Assembly (NCBI RefSeq): GCF_001921865.1
Contig: NZ_MSCT01000010.1
Coordinates: 62,001 to 126,000, forward strand
Source: Pseudomonas chlororaphis
GTDB taxonomy: Bacteria > Pseudomonadota > Gammaproteobacteria > Pseudomonadales > Pseudomonadaceae
Reading direction: 5' to 3'
DNA: 64,000 bases
The position numbers and the translations under genes are program-made. Shown one piece after another: positions 17,144 through 26,280 of the stretch (positions are counted from its first letter, which is position 1; every line of letters begins with the position of its first letter). Below the pieces are notes generated by a model, which ran no database searches, was not told the DNA's origin, and saw only the letters and a program-made list of their open reading frames with translations.

Positions 17144-18433
17144 ATGAGCGGCGATTTTCTCGAAAGCTACTACCAGGCCACGGTCGAAAAGACCGCCTAC
17201 CCACGGCTCTCCGGGCGGGTCCAGGCCCGGGTGTGCATCCTCGGCGGCGGCCTGGCCGGGCTCAGCACCGCGTTGGGCCTGGCTGAGCGTGGCGTGACCG
17301 ACGTGGTGGTCCTCGAATCCCACACCGTGGGGCACGGCGCCTCGGGGCGCAACGGCGGTTTCGTGTTCGGCGGCTACTGCCTGGGCAATGCCCAGCTGTA
17401 CAAGGCCCTGGGCCGCGACGAAGCGCGGCGCCTCTACCGGCTGACCATCGACGCGGTCGAGCTGATCCGCCAGCGCGCCCGCCGATACGCCATCCCGTGC
17501 GACCTGGTGGATGAGGGCGTGTTGCTGGCCAACTGGTTCAACGACCCGATGCGCCTGGAGAAACCCCGGCAGTTGATGAAAGAAGTCTACGGCGTCGACT
17601 GGGCGCCCGTGGCGGCCGGCGAGCTGCGGGAGAAGCTCAAGACCGAGCGTTATTTCGGCGCGCTGCTGGAGCGCAACGCCTTTCACTTTCACCCGCTCAA
17701 GTACGTCTACGGCGTGGCGGCGGCGATTGCCGGCCACGGCATTCACATCCACGAGCAATCGGCGGCCCTGGCCATCGAGCGGCGGGGTACGACGTTCCTG
17801 GTCAAGACCGCGGGCGGCGAAGTCGAGGCCGAGCAACTGGTTTTCGCCGCGGGCGGTTATGCCCGCGGGCTGTACCGCCCGGTCGAGCGGGCGACGCTGC
17901 CGATCGCCACCTATGTGGTCGCGACCGAACCGTTGGGGGACCGGCTCAAGGACGCCATCGCTTGCGACTCGGCGATCTACGACACCCGCTTCGCCTTCGA
18001 CTATTACCGCCCGCTGGCCGACAGCCGGATCCTCTGGGGCGGGCGCATTTCCATTCTCGACCGCGGCCCGCAGGCGATTGCCGGCTTGCTCAAGGCCGAC
18101 CTGCTGACGGTCTACCCGCAACTGGCGGGCGTGCAGATCGACTACGCCTGGGGCGGGCTGATGAGCTACGGCCGCCAGCAGATGGCGCAGATCGGCCAGG
18201 ACGACCACGGCGTCTGGCATGCGGTGGGCTTCGGCGGCCACGGCATGGCCCCGACCACCGTGGCCGGGGAGGTGCTGGCGGACGCCATCGCCAAGGCCAT
18301 CCCGATTCCCGGGGGCTTCGGCAAGTTCGGCCTGGTGCCGACCTACGGCATGGCCGGCCTGGTCGCGGCCCAGGCGACCTACACCGCCTACCAGGCGCTG
18401 GACGCCTACGATGCGCGGCGGTTGAACACATGA
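17144..18433 (+). CDS. FAD-dependent amino acid/amine oxidase (DAO family)
   Basis: A 429-residue flavoprotein of the D-amino-acid-oxidase fold. The FAD-binding loop is CILGGGLAGLS at about residues 26-36, followed by GASGRNGGFV, where the family's substrate-side loop lies, and a C-terminal GFGGHGMAPT motif that closes on FAD. The length and motifs match the gamma-glutamylputrescine oxidase / L-pipecolate oxidase group. Co-transcription with a lysine-type permease favours an amine or imino acid of lysine catabolism (for example pipecolate), but the substrate cannot be fixed from sequence. Cytosolic, no signal peptide. Confidence 0.85.
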   Translation: MSGDFLESYYQATVEKTAYPRLSGRVQARVCILGGGLAGLSTALGLAERGVTDVVVLESHTVGHGASGRNGGFVFGGYCLGNAQLYKALGRDEARRLYRLTIDAVELIRQRARRYAIPCDLVDEGVLLANWFNDPMRLEKPRQLMKEVYGVDWAPVAAGELREKLKTERYFGALLERNAFHFHPLKYVYGVAAAIAGHGIHIHEQSAALAIERRGTTFLVKTAGGEVEAEQLVFAAGGYARGLYRPVERATLPIATYVVATEPLGDRLKDAIACDSAIYDTRFAFDYYRPLADSRILWGGRISILDRGPQAIAGLLKADLLTVYPQLAGVQIDYAWGGLMSYGRQQMAQIGQDDHGVWHAVGFGGHGMAPTTVAGEVLADAIAKAIPIPGGFGKFGLVPTYGMAGLVAAQATYTAYQALDAYDARRLNT

Positions 18434-18642
18434 TCCCGGTGTCTCCCTGAACCCGGCATCTGTGGGCCGATGTCAGCGTTTTCTGGCCCAAACCCCCGAA
18501 TGAATTTATGCTGGCGGGCAAATTTGCACCCCTTGAAAACCCAAGGCGTGACGCGCGGGCGTTCCGAGCGTCTACGACTTGAACAAGTGACGCTGCTGCA
18601 GCCTGTATGGGCGCTTGGCATATTGAAATTGGGAGATTGTGT

Positions 18643-19839
18643 ATGGTCATCAAACCCCGCGTTCGCGGCTTTATCTGTGTGACGACCCACCCGGTCGGTT
18701 GCGAAGCCAACGTCAAGCAACAGATCGACTACGTCACCGAACAAGGCGCCATCGACGCTGGGCCCAAGAACGTACTGGTCCTCGGCGCTTCCACCGGCTA
18801 CGGCCTGGCCGCGCGGATCACCGCCGCCTTCGGCTGCGGCGCCAACACCCTGGGCGTGTTCTTCGAGCGCGGCAGTGTCGACGGCAAGCTCGGCACCGCC
18901 GGCTGGTACAACACCGCGGCCTTCCATAAGTTCGCCGAAGAAAAGGGCCTGTACGCCAAGAGCATCAACGGCGACGCCTTCTCCGACGAAGTGAAGCGCC
19001 AGACCATCGAAACCATCAAGCGCGACCTGGGCAAGATCGACCTGGTGGTCTACAGCCTGGCCGCGCCGCGCCGCACCCACCCGAAAACCGGCGAAGTCCT
19101 GAGTTCCACGCTCAAGCCGCTGGGCAAGTCGGTGACCCTGCGCGGTGTCGACACCGACAAGGAAATCGTCAAGGAAACCACCCTGCAGCCTGCCACCCAG
19201 GAAGAAATCGACGGCACCGTGGCCGTGATGGGCGGCGAAGACTGGCAGATGTGGATCGACGCGCTGCATGAAGCCGGCGTGCTGGCCGAAGGCGCGAAGA
19301 CCACCGCCTTCACCTACCTGGGCGAGAAGCTGACCCACGACATCTACTGGAACGGTTCCATCGGCGAAGCCAAGAAGGACCTGGACCAGAAAGTCATCGG
19401 CATCCGCAATGAACTGTCGGACCTGGGCGGAGACGCGCGGGTTTCGGTGCTCAAGGCCGTGGTCACCCAGGCCAGCTCGGCGATCCCGATCATGCCGCTG
19501 TACCTGTCGCTGCTGTTCAAGGTGATGAAGGAGCAGGGCGTCCACGAAGGTTGCATCGAGCAGGTCTACGGCCTGTACAAGGACAGCCTGTACAACCCGA
19601 ACCCGATCCTCGACCAGGAAGGCCGCCTGCGCGCCGACTACAAGGAACTGGAACCTGCCATCCAGGACCGCGTGAAGCAGCTGTGGGATGAAGTCACCAG
19701 CGAAAACCTCTACCAGCTGACCGACTTCGCCGGCTACAAGCAGGAGTTCCTGCGCCTGTTCGGTTTCGAGATCGCCGGCGTCGACTACGAAGCCGATGTC
19801 GATCCGGACGTGAAGATCGCCAACCTGATCCAGGTGTAA
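18643..19839 (+). CDS. fabV: Trans-2-enoyl-ACP/CoA reductase FabV
   Basis: A 398-residue NADH-dependent enoyl-acyl carrier protein reductase of the FabV type, which completes each round of fatty acid elongation. The N-terminus [17 protein letters not shown] is the FabV hallmark. It is followed by the nucleotide-binding [21 protein letters not shown] and the Tyr-x8-Lys catalytic pair in the segment around [23 protein letters not shown]. Start is ATG 18643 with GGGAG eight bases upstream. FabV is known in pseudomonads to be insensitive to triclosan. A bidirectional-looking terminator follows at 19861-19886. Confidence 0.97.
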   Translation: MVIKPRVRGFICVTTHPVGCEANVKQQIDYVTEQGAIDAGPKNVLVLGASTGYGLAARITAAFGCGANTLGVFFERGSVDGKLGTAGWYNTAAFHKFAEEKGLYAKSINGDAFSDEVKRQTIETIKRDLGKIDLVVYSLAAPRRTHPKTGEVLSSTLKPLGKSVTLRGVDTDKEIVKETTLQPATQEEIDGTVAVMGGEDWQMWIDALHEAGVLAEGAKTTAFTYLGEKLTHDIYWNGSIGEAKKDLDQKVIGIRNELSDLGGDARVSVLKAVVTQASSAIPIMPLYLSLLFKVMKEQGVHEGCIEQVYGLYKDSLYNPNPILDQEGRLRADYKELEPAIQDRVKQLWDEVTSENLYQLTDFAGYKQEFLRLFGFEIAGVDYEADVDPDVKIANLIQV

Positions 19840-19860
19840 GCGAGCTTATCGCGTCATCGC

Positions 19861-19886
19861 CAACGCCCCTCCGATGAGGGGCGTTG
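19861..19886 (+). terminator. Rho-independent terminator after fabV
   Basis: CAACGCCCCT at 19861-19870 pairs perfectly with AGGGGCGTTG at 19877-19886 around a six-base loop, followed by TCGTTTCT. It lies between the convergent fabV and thioesterase genes and may serve both directions. Confidence 0.8.
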
Positions 19887-19896
19887 TCGTTTCTGC

Positions 19897-20337
19897 TCAG
19901 GCGGTTTTCACGTTCATGGTGATGCGCGCGCTGAACACCTTCTTGTCTTCTTCATCGAAGATGTCCACCGCGACCAGTTTGTCGCCGCTGCTGTTCCAGT
20001 CCACCGCGCTACCGTCGGCCACCGCGTACACCGAGGTCTTGGCCTTGGCCAGGTATTCCACGCTCATGCCCTTGGGAATCCAGCGCGCGCCGGCCGGGAT
20101 CGACACGTCGGTCATCACCCCGGCCGCCAGCTCGGCGGCGTTGCACAGGGCGATGGCGTGCACCGTGCCCAGATGGTTGGTGATGTCCTTGCGAAACGGT
20201 ACGCGGACCAGCGCATGGCCTGCGCTCAGTTCGGCGATCAGCGGATCGATGGTGCTGAAGTAGGGCGCCATCTGGCAGGCCATCTGGGTGAATTTTTCCG
20301 GACCGGCGGCGCTGAACATGCTGAGAACCTGACTCAT
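19897..20337 (-). CDS. DUF4442 hotdog-fold thioesterase-like protein
   Basis: A 146-residue hotdog-fold protein of the DUF4442 group. NHLGTVHAIALCNAAELAAG at about 53-72 is the hotdog helix with the Asn/His and Glu region used for acyl-CoA binding. The C-terminal strands (VAVDIFDEEDKKVFSARITMNV) complete the fold. It probably hydrolyses or binds acyl thioesters. It is divergent from a TetR regulator with a strong palindrome between them, so it is likely under that repressor's control, and it is convergent with fabV. Confidence 0.8.
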   Translation of the reverse strand: MSQVLSMFSAAGPEKFTQMACQMAPYFSTIDPLIAELSAGHALVRVPFRKDITNHLGTVHAIALCNAAELAAGVMTDVSIPAGARWIPKGMSVEYLAKAKTSVYAVADGSAVDWNSSGDKLVAVDIFDEEDKKVFSARITMNVKTA

Positions 20338-20370
20338 GGTGGGTTTCCTCTGGGACCGATGAAGTTAAAT

Positions 20371-20387
20371 ACAGAATATTATTCTGT
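20371..20387. promoter_or_regulatory. Palindromic operator between thioesterase and TetR genes
   Basis: ACAGAATA-T-TATTCTGT is a 17-base palindrome, perfect apart from its central base, in the divergent intergenic region. A partial second copy (ACAATATTCTGG) follows at 20394-20405. The position, palindromy and A+T-rich centre fit a TetR-family operator controlling both genes. Confidence 0.7.
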
Positions 20388-20487
20388 AAAAGAACAATAT
20401 TCTGGCAAAGGAAAACCTGTCAAGCTGGCCGCGTTTTGAACGGCGGGCGCTCGCGCCCGGTTTGCGGATTTCGTCGTGTGATCGGAT

Positions 20488-21111
20488 ATGGACTCTCTCG
20501 AGCTGCTTGAACGCTGTTACCCGGGCCGTCGCGCCGAGCTCAAACGGGTGATCCTGCAACAGGCCCTGGCGTGCTTTAACGAACAGGGCATCGAAGCCAC
20601 CACCATCGAAATGATTCGCGCGGCCTGCGACACCAGCGTCGGCGCGATCTATCACCATTTCGGCAACAAGGAAGGGTTGGTGGCCGCGCTGTTCTTCGCC
20701 GCGCTGGACGACCAGGCCGGCCTGCGCGAGCGCTACCTGGCCGCGGCCGCCACCCTGGAGCAAGGGGTACGGGCGCTGGTGCACAGTTATGTGGATTGGG
20801 TGGACGCCCAGCCCGAGTGGGCGCGGTTCCAGTTCCAGGCGCGTTACGCGCTGGCCAAGGGGCCGTTCGGCGAAGAGCTGGCCAGCCGCAACAAGGCCCG
20901 CAACCGCCTGCTCCGCGAATGGTTGGCGCGGCATATCCAGGGCGAGGCATGGCAGCAGGTGCCTGTCGAGTTGCTGCCGTCGCTGATCGTCGGGCAAGCG
21001 GAAAGCTATTGCCGCTCCTGGCTCTCGGGCCGGGTGCGCAGCCGCCCCGCGACCTACCGCGAACAACTGGCCAATGCCGCCTGGCATTCGATCTGCGCCA
21101 GCCAGGGCTGA
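20488..21111 (+). CDS. TetR-family transcriptional regulator
   Basis: A 207-residue TetR repressor. The N-terminal helix-turn-helix is at about residues 15-60 ([22 protein letters not shown], then the recognition helix before [16 protein letters not shown]). The all-helical C-terminal domain would bind a ligand. It is divergent from the DUF4442 thioesterase with a 17-base palindrome between. It is followed by the Nudix gene 34 bases downstream, which may be in the same transcript. An acyl-CoA or fatty acid ligand is plausible from the neighbours only. Confidence 0.9.
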   Translation: MDSLELLERCYPGRRAELKRVILQQALACFNEQGIEATTIEMIRAACDTSVGAIYHHFGNKEGLVAALFFAALDDQAGLRERYLAAAATLEQGVRALVHSYVDWVDAQPEWARFQFQARYALAKGPFGEELASRNKARNRLLREWLARHIQGEAWQQVPVELLPSLIVGQAESYCRSWLSGRVRSRPATYREQLANAAWHSICASQG

Positions 21112-21145
21112 ACCGCTGCGCGACCCCGACCTTAGGAGGACTTCC

Positions 21146-22012
21146 ATGCCACCCGCACCCGTACGCATCACCGCCGAGGAACTGCTCTCGGACAACTGGT
21201 ACCTGCTGAAAAAATACAGCTTCGACCTGCAACGCCGCGACGGCAGCTGGCAGGCGCAGAGCCGTGAGGTCTACGACCGCGGCAACGGCGCCACCATCCT
21301 GCTGTACAACCGCGAGCGGCGCACGGTGTTGCTGATCCGCCAGTTCCGCATGCCGACCTATGTCAACGACTACCCCGGCTACCTGATCGAAACCGCCGCC
21401 GGCCTGCTGGACGATGCCAGCCCGGAGCAGCGCATCCGCCAGGAAGCCGAGGAAGAAACCGGCTACCGCGTGGGCCGGATCGAGAAGGTCTATGAAGCCT
21501 TCATGAGCCCAGGCTCGGTCACCGAGCGCCTGCATTTTTTCATTGGCGAATATTCCCCCGACGACCGCATCGGCGACGGCGGCGGCCTGGAGGAAGAGGG
21601 CGAGGATATCGAGGTGCTGGAGCTCGGTTACCAGGAGGCACTGGCGATGGTGCGCCACGGCGAGATCGTCGACGGCAAGACCATCATGCTCCTGCAGTAC
21701 CTGGAGTTGCGCCTGTTGGCGCCGCGGCGCCTGACGGTGCTGGTGGCGGGCCTCGACGCTGCCGATCCGGCGCTGCACGACTGCGCCGCGCGGCTGCTGG
21801 CGGCCGGGCATGTGCCGCTGCTGGCGCCCTGGCTGGCCCCTGGTAGCGACGTGTCGCGCCAACAGGTGCAAGGCTGCGACGCGGTGTTGCGCCTTGCCGG
21901 GCCTGGCGCCGACGCCGACCGGTTGGAGGCCCTGGGCCGGCAACTGGGCTTGCCGGTCTACCGGACGCTGGAGGAGATCCCGGCCCGGGTGGGCGCCGCG
22001 ATGCCTGCCTGA
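21146..22012 (+). CDS. NudK-like Nudix hydrolase with extra C-terminal nucleotide-binding-like domain
   Basis: A 288-residue protein in two parts. Residues 1-195 match GDP-mannose pyrophosphatase NudK in layout: [12 protein letters not shown] near the start and the Nudix box [20 protein letters not shown] at about 93-113, with an EETGY end. Residues 196-288 are additional: [17 protein letters not shown], an [11 protein letters not shown] stretch, a [19 protein letters not shown] helix and a [12 protein letters not shown] end. This resembles a DUF4406 / deoxyribosyltransferase-like Rossmannoid domain. Free-standing NudK is about 190-200 residues, so this is a fusion. AGGAGG lies six bases before ATG 21146. 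Substrate GDP-mannose or another NDP-sugar is inferred. Confidence 0.85.
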   Translation: MPPAPVRITAEELLSDNWYLLKKYSFDLQRRDGSWQAQSREVYDRGNGATILLYNRERRTVLLIRQFRMPTYVNDYPGYLIETAAGLLDDASPEQRIRQEAEEETGYRVGRIEKVYEAFMSPGSVTERLHFFIGEYSPDDRIGDGGGLEEEGEDIEVLELGYQEALAMVRHGEIVDGKTIMLLQYLELRLLAPRRLTVLVAGLDAADPALHDCAARLLAAGHVPLLAPWLAPGSDVSRQQVQGCDAVLRLAGPGADADRLEALGRQLGLPVYRTLEEIPARVGAAMPA

Positions 22013-22189
22013 GGACCGCCGCCGTCGTTACCGCCGAGGGCCGGTCCGCTGTCTTCGGCGGACTTTCTGTGCATCAATCCGGAAGGCGCGGGAAAAACTG
22101 TCTATCTTCAAGGGGCAAGCCTGGGCGTCATCCAAGAGCCTGTTCATTCACGATAGCGCGGTGTGCGTCGTGCCAGCCGCTGGAGCCTT

Positions 22190-24760
22190 ATGGAAAATCT
22201 TGGCGTCGATCCGTCATCTGTCACCCGGCCCCGCTCTTCCAACCTGTCGCTGGCCCGTGCCTCGCTGCTGGGCTGCTCGGCGCTGCTGCTGTCGATCTTC
22301 CTGCTGGTGGCGATGCTGCTGGTGTTCATCGCCCACGACCAGAACCACGAAGCCGAGGCGCACAGCCGTTTCGACGCCGAGAATGCCTTGCAGAGTTTCG
22401 AGCGGCTCAGCCGCAAGACCATCAAGGACTACGCCTTCTGGGGCGACGCCTACCAGCACCTGCACCTGACGGTCGATACCGACTGGGCGTTCGTGCGGCA
22501 GAACCTGGGGCCCACGCTGTTCAGCGACCTGGGGTACCAGGGGGTGTTCGTGGTCGACCCGACCGACCGCACGGTGTACTCGGTGGTCTACGGCCAACTG
22601 CGGACGGTCACGTTGCAGGGCTGGCTCAACCGTTCGATGAGCGCGCTGATCGCCCAGGCCCGGCAGGGCGCCGACAGCGCCAGCGCGGTCAGCACGTTCG
22701 TCGACATGGACGGCGCCCCGGCCCTGGTAGCCGCCGCGGCGTTGAGCCCCGGCACCGACCCGGACGTGCAGCGGGACCAGCGTCCGCCGTCGGTGCTGTT
22801 GTTCGTTGCCCGGTTCGATCCGGCCCGGCTCGCCACATTGGGGCGCGACTACGGCGTCGATCAACTGCGCGTGGCGGCCACCGGCGCCGAGGCGACGGTC
22901 TTTCCCAGGATGACCCTGGCCGACGACGCCGTGGCGGTGCAATGGACCCCGGAGCGTCCGGGCGACCGCTTGCTGGTGCTGGTGTTGCCGCTGCTGGCCT
23001 GCGCCGGGCTGGTGTTCGGCCTGATGAGTTGGTTCATCCTGCGCCGGACCACCGCCGCGGCACGGGTCATGGACGCCAACCACGCCTCGCTGGCCGCCAG
23101 CCGCTCGGCGCTGGCGGCCAGCGAGGAGCGTTTTCGCGACGTCGCCGAAGCGTCTTCGGACTGGATCTGGGAGGTCGACGAGCAGCTGCATTTCACCTAC
23201 CTGTCGGAGCGCTTCGAGGTGGTCACCGGGCTGTCGCGGGAGCGCTGCCTGGGCCGGCCGCTGGACGAGATCCTGAGTTCCGAGCAGAGCGCCTTGTCCA
23301 CCTGGTTCAAGGGCCATGCGCGGCGCGCCAATGCGGTGCTGCAATGCAATTACCAGTCCGGCGACGGGCAGGCGCGGGTCTGTCGGCTGTCGGTGCGCGA
23401 GATGGAAGGGCGCGGCTATCGCGGCACGGCCACCGACATCACCGAAGAAGTCGAGGCGCGCCGGCGCATCGAATACCTGTCGCATCATGATGCCCTGACT
23501 GGCCTGGCCAACCGCACGCGCATGCAGGAATTCCTCGACGGCAAGCTCAAGGCCACGCCGACCCTGGAGGCGCCGCTGGTGATGCTCAGCGTCGACCTCG
23601 ACCGCTTCAAACCGGTCAACGATCTGCTCGGGCATGCGGCGGGCGATCAGGTGCTGAACGAGGTGTCCCAGCGTCTGGCGGGTTGCCTGCGCGACGACGA
23701 TCTGGTGGCGCGTATCGGCGGCGACGAATTCGTGCTGGTGGTGGCCGGCATGGCCTCGCAGCAGGAGGTGGAAAACCTCTGCCGGCGCCTGATCGACTGC
23801 ATCGAGTTGCCGTTCTATATCGCCGAACATGAAGTGTTCATCAGCGCCAGTATCGGCATCGCCATGGCCCCGGCCGACGCGACCCTGGCCGAGGAGCTGC
23901 TGCGCTACGCCGATATCGCCCTGTACGAGGCCAAGGAAGCGGGGCGCAATACCTGGCGTTTCTACGCCGGCGACATGAACGCGCGCATCGTCGAGCGCCG
24001 GCAACTGGAAAGCGACTTGCGCCTGGCCATCAAGCAGGACCAGTTGCGCCTGCACTTCCAGCCGCGTTATCGCCTGCAGGGCAAGCAACTGGCGGGGGCC
24101 GAGGCGCTGGTGCGCTGGCAGCACCCGCAGCGTGGCTTGCTGGGGCCCGAGCTGTTCATCCCGATTGCCGAGGAAACCGGGCTGATCCTGCCGCTGAGCA
24201 ACTGGGTGCTGCACACGGCCTGTCGGGTAGCGGCCAGTTGGCCGGACGGGGTGGTGGTGTCGGTCAACCTGTCGTCCACCGAGTTCCAGCGCGGGCACCT
24301 GGTGGCGCGGGTCAAGGCGGCGCTGACCGAAACCGGCCTGGACCCGGCGCGGCTGGAACTGGAGTTGACCGAAAGCGTGATGCTCGACGACGCCGAGGGC
24401 GCGCTGGGCATCATGCAGAGCCTCAAGGCCTTGGGCGTGCGCTTGCTGATGGACGACTTCGGCACCGGTTATTCGTCCCTGAGCTACCTGCGTTCGTTCC
24501 CCTTCGACGGGCTGAAGATCGACCGCAGTTTCGTCGGCGGCCTGACCGCCAGCGGCGGCGACCATTCGATCATCCAGGCCATCGTCGGCCTCGGGCGGGC
24601 GCTGTCCCTGACCGTGACCGCCGAGGGCGTCGAGACCCACGATCAGTTCAGCGCCTTGCGCGACGTGCAGTGCGACGAGGCCCAGGGTTTCTACCTGAGC
24701 GAGCCGATGGACGCCCAGGCCATCGCGCAACTGCTGCGGCGTTCCGCCGATCCTTCCTGA
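22190..24760 (+). CDS. CHASE4-PAS-GGDEF-EAL membrane c-di-GMP protein
   Basis: An 856-residue inner-membrane sensor. TM1 is at about 28-55 and a periplasmic CHASE4 domain spans about 56-260, with the signature DYAFWGDAYQHL. TM2 is at about 263-290, then PAS (about 315-425), GGDEF (about 435-595) and EAL (about 610-850). GGDEF is intact (RIGGDEF at about 508-514) and is preceded five residues earlier by RDDD, an RxxD product-inhibition site. The EAL half has EALVRW, ELTESVML and DDFGTGYSSLSYL, also intact. It may be bifunctional, as in Pseudomonas MorA-type proteins. ATG 22190 has GGAG six bases upstream; a more upstream ATG at 22163 has none. Confidence 0.92.
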   Translation: MENLGVDPSSVTRPRSSNLSLARASLLGCSALLLSIFLLVAMLLVFIAHDQNHEAEAHSRFDAENALQSFERLSRKTIKDYAFWGDAYQHLHLTVDTDWAFVRQNLGPTLFSDLGYQGVFVVDPTDRTVYSVVYGQLRTVTLQGWLNRSMSALIAQARQGADSASAVSTFVDMDGAPALVAAAALSPGTDPDVQRDQRPPSVLLFVARFDPARLATLGRDYGVDQLRVAATGAEATVFPRMTLADDAVAVQWTPERPGDRLLVLVLPLLACAGLVFGLMSWFILRRTTAAARVMDANHASLAASRSALAASEERFRDVAEASSDWIWEVDEQLHFTYLSERFEVVTGLSRERCLGRPLDEILSSEQSALSTWFKGHARRANAVLQCNYQSGDGQARVCRLSVREMEGRGYRGTATDITEEVEARRRIEYLSHHDALTGLANRTRMQEFLDGKLKATPTLEAPLVMLSVDLDRFKPVNDLLGHAAGDQVLNEVSQRLAGCLRDDDLVARIGGDEFVLVVAGMASQQEVENLCRRLIDCIELPFYIAEHEVFISASIGIAMAPADATLAEELLRYADIALYEAKEAGRNTWRFYAGDMNARIVERRQLESDLRLAIKQDQLRLHFQPRYRLQGKQLAGAEALVRWQHPQRGLLGPELFIPIAEETGLILPLSNWVLHTACRVAASWPDGVVVSVNLSSTEFQRGHLVARVKAALTETGLDPARLELELTESVMLDDAEGALGIMQSLKALGVRLLMDDFGTGYSSLSYLRSFPFDGLKIDRSFVGGLTASGGDHSIIQAIVGLGRALSLTVTAEGVETHDQFSALRDVQCDEAQGFYLSEPMDAQAIAQLLRRSADPS

Positions 24761-24943
24761 ATGCCGGGCCGTTGCGTATCAGACTGTGTATCGGCCCGGC
24801 ATTGATACATCTGCTGGTCCTGGTCGCGGTTTCGCACACAGCCCGGATACACCCCGAGGATTAACTACGCCCACTCGCCAGCCCCGACGACGTCGTGGGG
24901 GCCGATGGCGGGAATCGTCAGTCAATCCGAAAGGGGTATCGAT

Positions 24944-25339
24944 ATGTTCAAACTCTCCAACGTGTCCAACGTCGCGCTCGGCCTGGCGCTGGTCGGCGGC
25001 CTGGGCCTGTCCACCGGCGCTTCGGCGCTGAGCATGACCGAGCTGTCCCAGGGCTACACCCTGGCCGCGGCCGACGGGGCGAAAAGCGCCACCGAAGGCA
25101 AGTGCGGCGAAGACAAGTTCGCCAAGACCGACAGCAATCACGATGGCAAGGTGTCCCGCGAGGAGTTCGTGGCCGCCGCTCCGGAACGGGCCGCCGAGTT
25201 CGACAAGATCGACGCCAACCACGATGGCGGCATCAGCCTCAACGAGGCCAAGCAGTACCTGTCGGCCAAAGCCGCCAAGGCCGGTTCGGCCGAAGGCAAA
25301 TGCGGCGAAGGCAAGTGCGGCGCGGCGATCGAGTCCTGA
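24944..25339 (+). CDS. Bufferin-like RiPP precursor with paired EF-hands
   Basis: A 131-residue secreted protein. Residues 1-29 form a Sec-type signal peptide ending GASALS. Two EF-hand calcium loops follow: D63-x-N65-x-D67-G68 to E74, and D90-x-N92-x-D94-G95 to E101. Three cysteines sit in EGKCGE motifs (C54, and C120 with C125 in [10 protein letters not shown]). That repeated EGKCG signature, directly before a DUF692 (MNIO) gene and a DUF2063 gene, is the hallmark of bufferin-type precursors. Their cysteines are converted to thio-heterocycles that bind copper in the periplasm. The combination with EF-hands is unusual among those I can recall. AAAGGGG precedes ATG 24944. A strong terminator separates it from the maturation genes. 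Confidence 0.8.
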   Translation: MFKLSNVSNVALGLALVGGLGLSTGASALSMTELSQGYTLAAADGAKSATEGKCGEDKFAKTDSNHDGKVSREEFVAAAPERAAEFDKIDANHDGGISLNEAKQYLSAKAAKAGSAEGKCGEGKCGAAIES

Positions 25340-25350
25340 TCGACGCTGGC

Positions 25351-25376
25351 GGGGAGCACCGGGTGCTCCCCGATTT
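25351..25376 (+). terminator. Terminator/attenuator between RiPP precursor and maturation genes
   Basis: GGGGAGCAC (25351-25359) pairs with GTGCTCCCC (25363-25371) around a three-base loop and is followed by GATTTT. It lies 11 bases after the precursor stop, so read-through would make far fewer copies of the maturase than of the substrate. Confidence 0.75.
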
Positions 25377-25401
25377 TCCCGGGATTATCAGGAGAGCGCC
25401 C

Positions 25402-26280
25402 ATGCCATCCCCCGTTATTTCCAGCCAGGCCCCACGGTTGCCGGTTTCGGTCACTGTGGGGCTCGGCTTGCGTCGGGCCTTGCTCGACACCCTGAATACG
25501 GCGCCTGCGGGCGCTTTCGACTTTCTGGAACTGGCGCCGGAAAACTGGATCGGCATCGGCGGCGCCCAGGGCGCCGCGTTGCGCGCCATCGCCGAGCGCT
25601 ACCCGCTGAGCTGCCACGGGTTGTCCTTGTCCCTCGGCGGTCCCGCGCCGCTGGATTTGGTCTTCCTGGGGGAGGTCCGGCAATTCCTCGAGCGTTTCCA
25701 GGTGCCGCTGTACAGCGAACACCTGAGCTACTGCGGCGACGACGGCCACCTCTACGACCTGCTGCCGCTGCCGTTCACCGAGGAGGCGGTGCGCCATGTC
25801 GCGACGCGCATCCGCCAGGCCCAGGAGGTGCTGGGGCGGCGGCTGGCGGTGGAAAACGTCTCGTACTACGCGGCGCCGCGCCAGGACATGGACGAGCTGG
25901 CTTTCACCCGCGCGGTACTGGCCGAGGCCGATTGCGACCTGTTGCTGGACGTCAACAACCTCTACGTCAATTCGGTGAACCACGGTTTCGACCCCCGGGC
26001 GTTTCTCGCCGGCCTGCCGCCCGAGCGAGTGGTGGCGATGCATGTGGCCGGGCATTACGACGAGTCCGACAGCCTGAAGATCGACACCCACGGCGCGCCG
26101 GTCAAACCGATGGTCTGGGGGCTGCTGGCGCGGGCCTATGAGTTGTTCGGCGTGCGGCCGACGCTGCTGGAGCGGGACTTCAACTTCCCGCCGTTCGCCG
26201 AGCTGCTGGGCGAGTTGGGCCGTATTCGCCACTTGCAGAGCGCTGCCGTCGGGGCAGCGGGGCGGCTGGCCCATGGTTAA
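25402..26280 (+). CDS. bufB: DUF692 multinuclear non-haem iron oxidase (RiPP maturase BufB)
   Basis: A 292-residue TIM-barrel enzyme of the DUF692/MNIO family (the MbnB, TglH and BufB group). Visible family motifs are [11 protein letters not shown] near residue 45, [20 protein letters not shown], the late [37 protein letters not shown] and [10 protein letters not shown]. These contain the His/Asp/Glu/Asn ligands of the iron cluster. Such enzymes use iron and O2 to modify cysteines of the precursor peptide. The start at ATG 25402 has GGAG eight bases upstream. It overlaps the next gene by eight bases, so maturase and partner protein are translationally linked. Confidence 0.93.
   Translation: MPSPVISSQAPRLPVSVTVGLGLRRALLDTLNTAPAGAFDFLELAPENWIGIGGAQGAALRAIAERYPLSCHGLSLSLGGPAPLDLVFLGEVRQFLERFQVPLYSEHLSYCGDDGHLYDLLPLPFTEEAVRHVATRIRQAQEVLGRRLAVENVSYYAAPRQDMDELAFTRAVLAEADCDLLLDVNNLYVNSVNHGFDPRAFLAGLPPERVVAMHVAGHYDESDSLKIDTHGAPVKPMVWGLLARAYELFGVRPTLLERDFNFPPFAELLGELGRIRHLQSAAVGAAGRLAHG

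Noticed and set aside
15839..18241. 800-codon open frame on the minus strand across permease and oxidase genes
   Set aside because: Low-complexity Asp/Gln/Gly-rich translation that spans two clearly real genes on the other strand; no domain or ribosome site.
22214..24730. 838-codon minus-strand frame opposite the CHASE4 protein
   Set aside because: Antisense shadow; no family motifs, composition typical of GC3-driven artefacts.
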